DNA of 33,162 nucleotides from the NCBI GenBank assembly GCA_029098165.1, contig JAQXNU010000091.1:1-33162 (forward strand), read 5' to 3'. The position numbers and the translations under genes were made by a program. Source of the stretch: Clostridiales bacterium. Its GTDB lineage: Bacteria > Bacillota > Clostridia > Lachnospirales > Lachnospiraceae. Shown piece after piece: positions 16,385-25,297 of the stretch; position 1 is the stretch's first letter; every line of letters starts with the position of its first letter. Below the pieces are notes generated by a model that made no database searches, was not told where the DNA came from, and saw only the letters and a program-made list of their open reading frames with translations.

Positions 16385-16960
16385 TTATCTTTTTTTCTTT
16401 TGTTTTCTCACAGAATATCCAAATGTTCCTAATAAATCTCCAATTCCATAATACTCTCCATGAGAATAGACAACTGGTTTTGCATGATTTAATTCAAATT
16501 TTCCACTTTCATTCATATACTTCTTACTTACATTCACCGCCACAACATCAGCTAAAAACATATCATGAGAACCTAAAGGAATGATCTCACGTAATTGACA
16601 TTCAATATTCACTGGCGATTCCTTAATAATTGGTGCTGAAACTTGGGTTCCCTTTTCTGGTGTAAGTTTCATTTCTTTAAACTTGTCCACATCTCGTCCT
16701 GAACGCACTCCACAATAATCCGTAGCTCTTGCAAGTTCTTCCGATGTAAGATTAATAACAAACTCTTTGCTATTTTTAATCATGTCGTAGGAATGTCTCT
16801 CTGGACGAATGGAAACTGACACCATCGGTGGATTGGTACATACTGTTCCTGCCCATGCCACTGTAATAATATTATTGTTCCCCTTATCATCGCAACAGCT
16901 CACCATAACTACTGGTAATGGATACAGCATATTCCCTGCTTTAAATGTTACTTTCTCCAT
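16385..16960 (-). CDS. Flavin reductase-like FMN-binding protein
   Basis: The 191-residue protein resembles the flavin reductase/flavoredoxin split-barrel family. Landmarks are YPLPVVMVSCCDDKGNNN at the N-terminus, VAWAGTVCTNPPMVSVSIRP (about 34-53), then HSYDMIKNSKEFVINL and DYCGVRSGRDVDKF. The segment NIECQLREIIPLGSHDMFLA matches the later barrel strands. The last ten residues are very basic (RKQKKKR). The expected role is FMN binding in electron transfer; the partner is unknown. AAAGGA precedes the ATG. Confidence 0.88.
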   Translation of the reverse strand: MEKVTFKAGNMLYPLPVVMVSCCDDKGNNNIITVAWAGTVCTNPPMVSVSIRPERHSYDMIKNSKEFVINLTSEELARATDYCGVRSGRDVDKFKEMKLTPEKGTQVSAPIIKESPVNIECQLREIIPLGSHDMFLADVVAVNVSKKYMNESGKFELNHAKPVVYSHGEYYGIGDLLGTFGYSVRKQKKKR

Positions 16961-16988
16961 AATTATCCTTTCTGTGTATCAAATTTAG

Positions 16989-17016
16989 TTTACATTCGAC
17001 GAATTTATAGTATAAT
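16989..17016 (+). promoter_or_regulatory. Promoter of the Ig-like protein gene
   Basis: TTTACA (16989-16994) and TATAAT (17011-17016) are 16 bases apart, giving a 5' UTR of about 40 bases. Confidence 0.6.
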
Positions 17017-17063
17017 ATTTCATAAATATTTAAAATTTTTAATGTATAATTGAGGTGATTCCT

Positions 17064-17405
17064 ATGGCATCTAACTATGTCGAAATTGAAGGTGTTACAG
17101 GTGGCGTTGAAAATTTAATCAAGCAAGATATGAAATTTAAAACTGGAAATTTTGTATGGCGTATCAAATTTACTGCACCCTTAAACCCTGCCACTGTAAA
17201 TAATATGAATCTATACGTTACATCAATAAACGAATCCCCATTAAAAACGGCGATTCGTTATGATGCAGTTAACAACTATATAGAAATTGAACCATTAGAA
17301 GCTTATGCCAAAAATGAGTCATACATATTAAATATTTCTAAGAATGTTGAATCCAAAGGTGGGCAAAAGCTAAAAAATGATATTCGATTACGATTTAAAA
17401 TCTAA
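17064..17405 (+). CDS. Small protein with a Big_5/SbsA-type Ig-like fold (putative)
   Basis: The 113-residue protein contains FVWRIKFTAPLNPATVNNMN, LYVT, then a segment ending ESYILNISKNVESKGGQKL. This follows the pattern of bacterial Ig-like domains (Big_5/SbsA type), where a strand 'F..P.. ..TV...N..V' is followed by 'Y.L.I...V.. ..G..L'. There is no signal peptide, which is unusual since these domains normally sit in secreted proteins. A GTG at 17055 is in frame, but the ATG at 17064 has GAGGTG 6 bases upstream. It converges on the TPR-AAA gene with only 9 bases between the stop codons and no visible terminator. Confidence 0.6.
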   Translation: MASNYVEIEGVTGGVENLIKQDMKFKTGNFVWRIKFTAPLNPATVNNMNLYVTSINESPLKTAIRYDAVNNYIEIEPLEAYAKNESYILNISKNVESKGGQKLKNDIRLRFKI

Positions 17406-17414
17406 TCCATTCAT

Positions 17415-19259
17415 CTATAGTTCAATATCTTCACATTTTAAAACCATGAAATCAGATTCTTCAAAATGTCCTGATTCTGACATTGATCTTAACTGAGTTG
17501 CACTACGCTTTTCGGACTTTTGAATAATTGAATCTAGCAAAGAGAAAACTGCTGGTAAAGCTTTTTCTCTTTCTTTTTTTATTACTTCAGAAATCTTATT
17601 AGAAAGCACAGTATATGCCTGCTTCTCAATCTCATAATCTTTCTTTGTTAAATAATCATATACGAATCCCATATAATCTTGAAGAGAATACTCATCAATA
17701 TGAATACGATTATTAAAAATAGGGTTCATTGCTGTATTCGTTCTTAGCAGACGATCCATATTCTTTCTTGTGTCTTCTAACATGATAACAATATGATTTG
17801 GTAGTTCCTGTATCAGCTCTTGAATCGATGCTATGGTATCCTTTGACATCTTGGCTGCATGTTCTATGATAAGAATGCAATCTTTCAGCTGCTCTATACT
17901 TCCCATGATATCTATTTTGTTTAATCTATCTCCATCAATTAATGCAACCTGATTGGATGCAATTAAGTTCATGCGGCAGAATGCTTTTGCCATGCACTTT
18001 GCTAATTCCGTCTTACCACTCTTTGGCTCACCCGTGATAATGATATTAATATTGCTTTTTTGAGTAAGTGCCTGATCCAAGCTACAAACCAGCTGTTTTT
18101 GCAGCATTTCCATCTGAATATAATTGCCAAACAGATCAAAAAGGCTAATATCGTTACGCTCAAAATAATCTAATAGTGCTTCTTCCTCGATGATATCTTC
18201 ATTCGGAAGCGGATCAAACTGAATAATTTCTAATACGTTTTTCTCATTTGCTTTATCCCGATATTCTTCTTTGTTAAGATTAGTTTCTGCTTCTGAGTTA
18301 CTTTCTATTCCCTCTTCTTCTAAAAGACGATAGATTTCTTCTTCCACTTCTTGATCTATACTGGAAACACTATTTTCTTCTTCCATTTCTAAGTTATCCG
18401 ATACTTCAGATTCTTCCCTAACTTGTTGTGATTCCTCCGTCACTTGCACTTGCTCTTCTATCGGTTCTTCTTTTGATTCCTCTTTTGGTTCTTCGTTTGA
18501 TTCTTCTTTTGTATCTTCGGTCATCTCTTGCGTATCCTGTTCAAAGAGATAATCAATTTCATGTGCTAATGTGGCACTGATCTCACCCTCATCAAATTCC
18601 TCATTTTCAGTAACCGTTGTTTCCGTAACTGCACTTTCCATCACATGTAATTCCGATATTCCTGACTTCTCACATACACTGACATCCAGTTCGCCAAGAT
18701 AGTACGCGCGTAATGCTTTCGCACGTTCTACATACTCGCCGCTTCCAAACCAAAGCACAATGTCATTACATTCAGCAACACACCTGTCTTTTAAACCAGC
18801 TTTATGATACAGCTTAGCAAGTTCATATGCCCAACTTTCAATATACTCTGTCTTTTTTAAACCTTCAAGATCCTCAATCAATTTAGCCATTGGAAGCTTC
18901 ATCATTTTATCAATACTATACTGAAATATGTAACGATAAAAATCCTCTGGTGCAATTTCAACAAATTCCGACATATAGTGCTTTGCACTCTCAACATCCT
19001 GAAGTTTAATGGACAAATGAACAAGCTGAGCTACAATTCTTCTCGAATGATTTTTTTCATACATACGTAAAAACAGTTCCTTTGCCTGTTGATATTTACG
19101 ATTTTGAAAATAACACTCTGCCACTATACTCAGATCAGACATATTCTTTAATTTTTTCTTATCTATATGTTCTGCAATCTTTAGTGCTTCTTCACACTTT
19201 TCCGCTTCCAGACACTTCTTCATTTTTTCGATCAGAATGATAGTTTTGTATCTCTCCAT
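17415..19259 (-). CDS. TPR-acidic linker-AAA ATPase
   Basis: The 614-residue protein has three parts. An N-terminal helical repeat region (about 1-190) is TPR-like, with alternating helices such as EKCEEALKIAEHIDKKK and YFQNRKYQQAKELFLRMYEKN. A long Glu-rich low-complexity linker follows (about 205-330). The C-terminal AAA-type ATPase (about 375-560) has Walker A TGEPKSGKTELAKCMAKAF and a Walker B-like CILIIEHAAKM with Glu-His instead of Asp-Glu. The TPR-then-AAA order recalls EccA/CbbX-type chaperone ATPases, but I see no other secretion genes. It is the last gene of the minus-strand cluster, 16 bases after the ABC ATPase gene. A GAGGGTG ribosome site precedes it. Function unknown. Confidence 0.7.
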   Translation of the reverse strand: MERYKTIILIEKMKKCLEAEKCEEALKIAEHIDKKKLKNMSDLSIVAECYFQNRKYQQAKELFLRMYEKNHSRRIVAQLVHLSIKLQDVESAKHYMSEFVEIAPEDFYRYIFQYSIDKMMKLPMAKLIEDLEGLKKTEYIESWAYELAKLYHKAGLKDRCVAECNDIVLWFGSGEYVERAKALRAYYLGELDVSVCEKSGISELHVMESAVTETTVTENEEFDEGEISATLAHEIDYLFEQDTQEMTEDTKEESNEEPKEESKEEPIEEQVQVTEESQQVREESEVSDNLEMEEENSVSSIDQEVEEEIYRLLEEEGIESNSEAETNLNKEEYRDKANEKNVLEIIQFDPLPNEDIIEEEALLDYFERNDISLFDLFGNYIQMEMLQKQLVCSLDQALTQKSNINIIITGEPKSGKTELAKCMAKAFCRMNLIASNQVALIDGDRLNKIDIMGSIEQLKDCILIIEHAAKMSKDTIASIQELIQELPNHIVIMLEDTRKNMDRLLRTNTAMNPIFNNRIHIDEYSLQDYMGFVYDYLTKKDYEIEKQAYTVLSNKISEVIKKEREKALPAVFSLLDSIIQKSEKRSATQLRSMSESGHFEESDFMVLKCEDIEL

Positions 19260-19275
19260 TTCTTCACCCTCACAA

Positions 19276-19998
19276 TCAATTACAATTTAGATTTTCATAC
19301 AACTCTTCTAACGTAAATGTTTTGTTATTCACCGTAAGTGCATCCGGTAAAGCTGCATCTAAGATACATTTTCCGTGACTCATCATAATAACACGGTCAC
19401 ACAGATTGGATACTTCCTCCATATAGTGACCTATATAGATTATCGTTGTACCCTCTTTTCGAAGCAATTGAATTGCATTTAAGATCTGTTTTCTGGATTG
19501 AATATCAATTCCAACCGTTGGTTCATCTAAGATAACTAGTTCTGGCTGATGAAGCAATGCAACACCAATATTTAAACGTCGCTTCATGCCACCAGAGTAT
19601 TCTTTGACCTTCTTTTTTAATAGATCATCATTAAAATCAATCATCTCACAAATCTTTTCAATTCGTTCCTTGACAAACTTGGATTCCACATGATATGCCT
19701 CTGCCCAGAATCGCAAATTATCGTATCCTGTCAATGACTCATATAAAGCAATATCCTGCGGTACAAATCCTAAACACCTGCGAATCCGGTTCGGATGTTT
19801 TACAATATCCTCCCCATGAAAAAGAATTTCACCGGAATCGGGGCGCACTAAAGTTGCGATCATGGAAACTGTCGTTGACTTTCCTGCACCATTTGGTCCA
19901 ATAAAGCCAACGATCTCTCCACGTTGTATTGTAAATGACAAATCGTCTATCACTTTATGTTGTTTATAAGATTTCTGTACATGAACTAACTGAAGCAT
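19276..19998 (-). CDS. ABC transporter ATP-binding protein (no permease nearby)
   Basis: The 240-residue nucleotide-binding protein has Walker A GPNGAGKSTT (about 35-44), Q-loop FVPQD, signature YSGGMKRRLNIG, Walker B LVILDEPTVGID and H-loop GHYMEEV. It resembles ABC-2/antibiotic exporter or Na+-type ATPases with a short C-terminus. A permease gene would be expected next to it, but upstream lies the SMC-like gene and downstream the TPR-AAA gene. It may work with a distant permease or with the downstream ATPase. GGGGAG lies 5 bases before the ATG. Confidence 0.9.
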   Translation of the reverse strand: MLQLVHVQKSYKQHKVIDDLSFTIQRGEIVGFIGPNGAGKSTTVSMIATLVRPDSGEILFHGEDIVKHPNRIRRCLGFVPQDIALYESLTGYDNLRFWAEAYHVESKFVKERIEKICEMIDFNDDLLKKKVKEYSGGMKRRLNIGVALLHQPELVILDEPTVGIDIQSRKQILNAIQLLRKEGTTIIYIGHYMEEVSNLCDRVIMMSHGKCILDAALPDALTVNNKTFTLEELYENLNCN

Positions 19999-20061
19999 TA
20001 TGCTCCCCTTTCCTGCCCAATCACACTTTCTTATTCTTGAAACATCTAATTGTTACTTCTA

Positions 20062-20090
20062 ATCTTATCATTACAACTATTATTTAACAA
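20062..20090 (-). promoter_or_regulatory. Possible promoter of the ABC ATPase/TPR-AAA pair
   Basis: On the minus strand TTGTTA (20090-20085) and TAAGAT (20067-20062) are 17 bases apart in the 130-base gap after the SMC-like gene. Each box has mismatches to consensus, so this is tentative. No terminator is seen between the SMC-like gene and this site. Confidence 0.35.
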
Positions 20091-20128
20091 GTATATATTC
20101 ATACCTTTGTATTGTATGAGTCTTGTAA

Positions 20129-23100
20129 CTACTCTGCATCGTATAGATCAAAACTTGTCTGCTCATATTTTAATGGAGTAAACTCTGTTTCTCGAGCTTC
20201 CACAGAACTATGATAATCTACAACAACAGTCTGCTGACGATTATTGATTAACTTCTGTCCCAAAATATAGTTAACATCAAAACGACTAGTAATCGCTGGT
20301 GTCGTACCACGAGCTGGTACAATCAGCTGAACTTTATTCTGTTCTAACAATTCAAAAATAGGTTCCCAGATATAAACATCCTTTGCTGCACCAAATGGAT
20401 TATCAATAAAGATGACTTTACGCAATCCGTCATTATCCATGCGGCGGGAATTTACATTCGAAATATACGTAATGATTGCAATCAAGAACTGAGTATAAAT
20501 CCCCTGTGACTGACCAGTACTTCCGACGGCTTCTTCATAACGAAGGTGACGACTCTGTTCCTTAATACGCTCACGTTTGTACAAGCTTAGTTTGATTGCA
20601 TTCATATCGGTAACAATAACCGAGAACAACTTCTTTAAGGATAACGCATTACGAATATACTTTAATCGCTCCTGATAATCGGTAAATGCATCTGTACCAT
20701 TTACGATCTCATCAATATATTCGGACATCTTCTCTTTAAAGAATTCCTCTTTGATATATGGAATTGAGAGCGAGATCATTGGAATCTGCTCGTTATTTAA
20801 CATAATCTTTGATAACTTTGGTAAACGTTCCAATTCCGTCTTAATATGCACACAACGCTGTAAGCACTGATTTTCAAAGTTATCCTTGATATCCTGCATA
20901 TCCTGAACACTACGTACGATTCTGTCTTTTTCAAGATTTAAGCACTCATTTACTTCTGTAAAGTTATGAATAAGATCCATCGTTTCTTTCACAGATAATG
21001 GTGCATGAACATTTGCATCGATTTCCTGTGCAAGTCCGCTTGCATTTAAAGCTATGAAGGACTGGATCGTCTTCTGCTTATTCTGAGCAAACTCTTCTAA
21101 CTTTGCTTTTTTCTCTTTATCATAACGATACCATTGCTTCTCCAACTGGTCATAAGATGACTGCAACTCTTTTAATACCACAATCTGACCCTCTTTTGAG
21201 AATGATTCTTCTAAAGAAACACCACTATCACGCAAGATACGTTCCATATCCTTTGCAAGCGATTCATAGCTGGCTGCTGCCTTTAACAACTCATTCAAAC
21301 CATCACTAAGTTGTTTTTCCTTCCTCTGAGTTGCTGCAATCTTTTGCTCTGCTTCTTTCACAAAAGAAGAAAACTCCATGCTTTCCATCGGCTCAGAAAT
21401 ATACGTTCCATAAGTCTGCTCATAAACAGAGATTGCCTGCTCAATCATACCTTCATAACGGCTATAAACTGACTTCTTCTCCAACAATTCTTTCTCACAT
21501 CGAGTATATTCTTCCTTACTGCGTTCCAACTGACTTGTTAGTCGTATGAGCTCGTCTTCTTTTGTCTCTACAAGAGCATCCTGCATTCTAAGTTCTTCTA
21601 ATCGAGCAATTGACATTCCCTTGCTTTCGATACTCTTAAGACAGCGATTCATCGCCTGTACATAAGAATTGATCAAACGGTTCTTATCTTCAAGGTCCGT
21701 ATATTTGGACTGAATTGCTTGAAGGTAACCATTTAACTTTTCAAAGATTTCTTCGATTGTAAGATTTGGTTTCTGGTAAGTTCCTTCTACATAAAACATC
21801 TTATACTTTGTATCCCAAAGGGTCACAATCTCCGATAGCTTTGCACTTTTTGACTCTTCCTGAGTTCGAATTGTATCAAAAGTAGCTTCTAGCTTCTTCT
21901 TTTCTTCATTTACACGCTCTAATTCTGCCAAAAGTCGCTGTGCCTTTTGACTATAAGCATCTTCTTCTCGTCCGAGATGATCTACCTTTTCTACTAATTC
22001 CACTAAATCCTTTAAAATATTGCTCTTTAACTTCTGGCTTGTAAGCTCCGATTCCATCCAAGCTACAGAGTCTTTCAATTCCGACAACTCTCGTGAAAGA
22101 TCCTTTAACTGCTGCGTTAACTGCTTCTCCTGCTCTTTGCATTGACCAATGGACTGCAATGTTACCTGATTCTGTTCCACAATCTCTTGATATTTTTTAA
22201 ATGTGGTTGTCATGAAGACATGAATATACGCTTCATCTTCCGAATACGTAATTTCCTGCTCTTCTAAACGATGAATTTTAACAGTAAGGTCAGAGATTTC
22301 TTTTCTCAATCGATCCTTTTCATTAATCAGACGTTTTTCATCATATAACAGACTCTGATCTTTAGAAACAAGCAATAACTCCTCTTTTGCAAGAAAAGAA
22401 GCGGAATGTTCCAAAGAAGCACCATTAATAACCGGAATGACAACATTGTCAAACTCTTTTCCATAGAATTTTATATTCTCATAACACCGCTCATATCCAC
22501 TTGTGATAACAACGGAATACGGTAGGAATGATACGATAGAAAGAAGATCTCTACGCTTTTCAAATGCAAGCTGATTGATATATTCAACACCAGTCACCGC
22601 CTGTACTTGATATCGGGAAATCAGATAATCCTTTGCCTGATTTAATAACGTATCATCCAATGCAAAGTCTCCACGCTCTAAACGAAGTAATTCTTCCTGA
22701 TACAGCTTCTGCTCCTGACGAAGATTTGCTACCTGCTGAATTGCCTTCTTTAATCTTGTATGAATTTCCTCAATCAGTGTCTTATGATCTGATTTACCGT
22801 AGGCTGCTAACAACTGCTCTACCTTTTTCTTATCCTTAGCATACTGATCTAGGAATGCCTGTTCTTCTTCTTTTCGGTGTTCTAACTGAGTAATCTCAAA
22901 CTTTAATTTTTCCCCATCAATTCGAGTATTACTTTCTCGTTCTACAAGTTCCCGACTCTTATTTGCTGAAGCTTCCAAATCTGCCGCTAACTTACGCATT
23001 GTCGTTTCATTCTCACGAATTGCCTGAGGCACCTCTTCCGAAAGAAGAATACCGACTTCTGATTTCTTCACCGCTAACAGTTTCTGTGCCGCCTGATTGT

Positions 23101-24556
23101 TAGACTGTGCAGTTTCATACAGATTTTGAGCTACTGCTAACTCTCGCTCCATGTTAAGACCACGTTCCTCAACATGTTCTAACTGTTTGGAAAGCTCTGC
23201 CTGCGTTTTCTTTAACTCATCCATCTGATTCGTTAACTGTTTCGTTAAGGACTCATAGTATTCCTTTACAAAAGAAACATAAGCGGAAATCTCGTCATTC
23301 ATCCCTGCATTCTTATTCTGAATTGCACGTAAGCTTTCAGTTGCTTCATTACGTTTTTGTTTCTCCTGCAGATATTCCAAGTATTCATTCATACATTCTT
23401 TCTGATGGAGAGACGTACTTAATTCTTCTCTTTCTCTGCTAATCTTATCGAATTCCTTCGATAATTCTTCAATTTCAGCCTGAACAGCCTTTTTACTACA
23501 TTCATTCTTGTAGACTTTGCTTTGTTCGAGTTTCTTTTTATAAGTTAAAACACTTTCCTTTAATTCTTCAATTTCAGCACTCTGTTGGTCGTACTTTTCA
23601 TTCGTAAGTCTCTGGGACTGTTTTGCTAACGCATAGGCATGTGCCAGATCACGTTCACAACCTTCTAACTCCTGATATACGTGCAACAATGCCTCTAATC
23701 GAGACGAAAAGCCATTGAGTAATTCCATCTGCTTATCGTAATTACTGATCTCACGTTTTCTCTTAGAAAGCTCCATTAGTTTCTCACGAATATCAAGAAG
23801 TGTCTTTGACATCGACTCTTCTTCCCCAACAGTTGATTTTAACTGAATCGATTTCTGAATGATCTCTTCAATCAGTAAATCCTCTACTACTTTACGAGTT
23901 GTTTTATAGTTAGTTTCAAAATACGTACGCACATGTCCTTCGGTCTTATTGATTCCTCGAATGATCTCCCATTCGCTTTCATATAAACCATATTTACTGA
24001 TAAATGCCTGATATTCTCTCTTCACATCAAATACACGCACGATCAACGAGTTATCACGTTCTAGCTCTTTTAGATACTTCTTTAAGCCAGAATACGTAAT
24101 ACGTTCTTTATCTTTCACTAAAGGAAGGTTACGAATATCATTTTCATTATAATCACGATAGAAAATACAATAGTTAAAATATTCGATTGAAGCTGATTCC
24201 TTTACTTTTTCTTCTTCTGAGTCTTTCTGAGCTGCCTTCTTCGCACAAAATCCAGTCGTCATAAACCGATACCCATTAACTACATCCGCGTCATCCAATC
24301 TCCATTCAATTAAAGAATGGATGGTCTGACTGCCATCTCCGGTACGGAATAATTTTTCGACTGGCTGTTTTTCATCCAATGTGCAATTTGGAAGCACATT
24401 CTGAAGCATTAAAAGCATTAAAACACTCTTACCTCCACCGTTTGCCAAGTCATACAGCGTATTATGGCAGAATGGTTTCATGATAAAATCATCATATGCT
24501 TGCGTTCCAAAATTATATTTTACGTTATTTACACGAATACGATTAATATGTGGCAC
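20129..24556 (-). CDS. SMC/MukB-like ATPase (MksB/JetC-like)
   Basis: About 1475 residues: an N-terminal half ATPase (1-280), long coiled coil (about 280-620), a small globular hinge-like insertion (about 630-740), second coiled coil (about 760-1230) and C-terminal half ATPase. This is the plan of SMC/MukB/MksB motors that load onto and extrude DNA. Walker A is DLANGGGKSVL (G42-K43-S44) with Leu where the first Gly belongs. The signature is STGQSQG (about 1347) and Walker B is KVIFIDNPFG (about 1384), with Asn after the Asp where SMC proteins have Glu. The frame extends to 24622, but the GTG at 24556 has GGAGG 9 bases upstream and gives the expected PHINRIRVNNVKYN start. It overlaps the preceding gene by 14 bases, so translation is probably coupled. 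Confidence 0.85.
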   Translation of the reverse strand: MPHINRIRVNNVKYNFGTQAYDDFIMKPFCHNTLYDLANGGGKSVLMLLMLQNVLPNCTLDEKQPVEKLFRTGDGSQTIHSLIEWRLDDADVVNGYRFMTTGFCAKKAAQKDSEEEKVKESASIEYFNYCIFYRDYNENDIRNLPLVKDKERITYSGLKKYLKELERDNSLIVRVFDVKREYQAFISKYGLYESEWEIIRGINKTEGHVRTYFETNYKTTRKVVEDLLIEEIIQKSIQLKSTVGEEESMSKTLLDIREKLMELSKRKREISNYDKQMELLNGFSSRLEALLHVYQELEGCERDLAHAYALAKQSQRLTNEKYDQQSAEIEELKESVLTYKKKLEQSKVYKNECSKKAVQAEIEELSKEFDKISREREELSTSLHQKECMNEYLEYLQEKQKRNEATESLRAIQNKNAGMNDEISAYVSFVKEYYESLTKQLTNQMDELKKTQAELSKQLEHVEERGLNMERELAVAQNLYETAQSNNQAAQKLLAVKKSEVGILLSEEVPQAIRENETTMRKLAADLEASANKSRELVERESNTRIDGEKLKFEITQLEHRKEEEQAFLDQYAKDKKKVEQLLAAYGKSDHKTLIEEIHTRLKKAIQQVANLRQEQKLYQEELLRLERGDFALDDTLLNQAKDYLISRYQVQAVTGVEYINQLAFEKRRDLLSIVSFLPYSVVITSGYERCYENIKFYGKEFDNVVIPVINGASLEHSASFLAKEELLLVSKDQSLLYDEKRLINEKDRLRKEISDLTVKIHRLEEQEITYSEDEAYIHVFMTTTFKKYQEIVEQNQVTLQSIGQCKEQEKQLTQQLKDLSRELSELKDSVAWMESELTSQKLKSNILKDLVELVEKVDHLGREEDAYSQKAQRLLAELERVNEEKKKLEATFDTIRTQEESKSAKLSEIVTLWDTKYKMFYVEGTYQKPNLTIEEIFEKLNGYLQAIQSKYTDLEDKNRLINSYVQAMNRCLKSIESKGMSIARLEELRMQDALVETKEDELIRLTSQLERSKEEYTRCEKELLEKKSVYSRYEGMIEQAISVYEQTYGTYISEPMESMEFSSFVKEAEQKIAATQRKEKQLSDGLNELLKAAASYESLAKDMERILRDSGVSLEESFSKEGQIVVLKELQSSYDQLEKQWYRYDKEKKAKLEEFAQNKQKTIQSFIALNASGLAQEIDANVHAPLSVKETMDLIHNFTEVNECLNLEKDRIVRSVQDMQDIKDNFENQCLQRCVHIKTELERLPKLSKIMLNNEQIPMISLSIPYIKEEFFKEKMSEYIDEIVNGTDAFTDYQERLKYIRNALSLKKLFSVIVTDMNAIKLSLYKRERIKEQSRHLRYEEAVGSTGQSQGIYTQFLIAIITYISNVNSRRMDNDGLRKVIFIDNPFGAAKDVYIWEPIFELLEQNKVQLIVPARGTTPAITSRFDVNYILGQKLINNRQQTVVVDYHSSVEARETEFTPLKYEQTSFDLYDAE

Positions 24557-25283
24557 GTTCGTTTTCCTCCTTCTTCGCAAGATCTCGTTGCATCTCATAT
24601 AAACGTCCTTGCTCTTGTTCAAAATAGTTCTTTACCATTGCATGAAAACGACTCGTTGGGTAATATCGCTCCTGTGCTTCCACAAATAAATTCTGTGAGA
24701 TTAAGAAATTAAATACGATCTTCACATAACCAGCTTTGGACCCACGTCCTGCACGTACTCCTTGTGCATCATCATTACTCATCACCGGAAGTTCATCCCA
24801 TGTAATCGTTAATGTCTCAAAACTTGTCTCTTCCAGTTCATTACGAACTAAAAGGTTGATATTCTGAATGGAATTCTTCAGACTACGGTCCACTGCTTCC
24901 ACAACATCATTTAACTTAATGTATTCTGTAAATGTATACGTTGCTGAATCACTATAAAAACAAGTCATCACATTAAATATGATATAGTAACAAAGATAAA
25001 GTTCTTTGTTTAATCGAAGCCCCATGCTTCTCTTTAATTCTTCATTCGAATATCCAAAAACACGATTGTTGGTGCCAGCAGATACAAATAGAGAGTAGTT
25101 ATAATCATATAGCTTTAGATTCAAAGTTTTCAGCATTTGATCCACAATATCATTTACTTGTGCATTCCCTGTATATGCTTCATACAGATCCACATTCTTC
25201 CCGGTCTCCATACTAATCTCTTCTCCAACTAAAAGTGCCTGAAACACTTCCATGGCAAGATTAAAATTTTTATCATCCATCAT
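24543..25283 (-). CDS. MksE/JetB-like winged-helix accessory protein (putative)
   Basis: The 246-residue protein is predicted to be mixed alpha-beta with winged-helix-like segments (RAGRGSKAGYVKIVFNFLIS, then FVEAQERYYPTSRFHAMVKN) and a charged helical tail (FEQEQGRLYEMQRDLAKKEE). In MukBEF, MksBEF and Wadjet loci a protein of this size sits directly before the SMC gene and binds the kleisin. The assignment rests mostly on size, position and overlap with the SMC-like gene, not on a recognised motif. GGAG lies 7 bases before the ATG, 14 bases after the kleisin-like gene. Confidence 0.6.
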   Translation of the reverse strand: MMDDKNFNLAMEVFQALLVGEEISMETGKNVDLYEAYTGNAQVNDIVDQMLKTLNLKLYDYNYSLFVSAGTNNRVFGYSNEELKRSMGLRLNKELYLCYYIIFNVMTCFYSDSATYTFTEYIKLNDVVEAVDRSLKNSIQNINLLVRNELEETSFETLTITWDELPVMSNDDAQGVRAGRGSKAGYVKIVFNFLISQNLFVEAQERYYPTSRFHAMVKNYFEQEQGRLYEMQRDLAKKEENERATY

Positions 25284-25297
25284 AATTTAACTCCTAT

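Noticed and set aside
17415-19259. EccA component of a type VII secretion system
   Set aside because: The TPR-then-AAA order is similar, but no WXG100, EccC or other secretion genes lie nearby.
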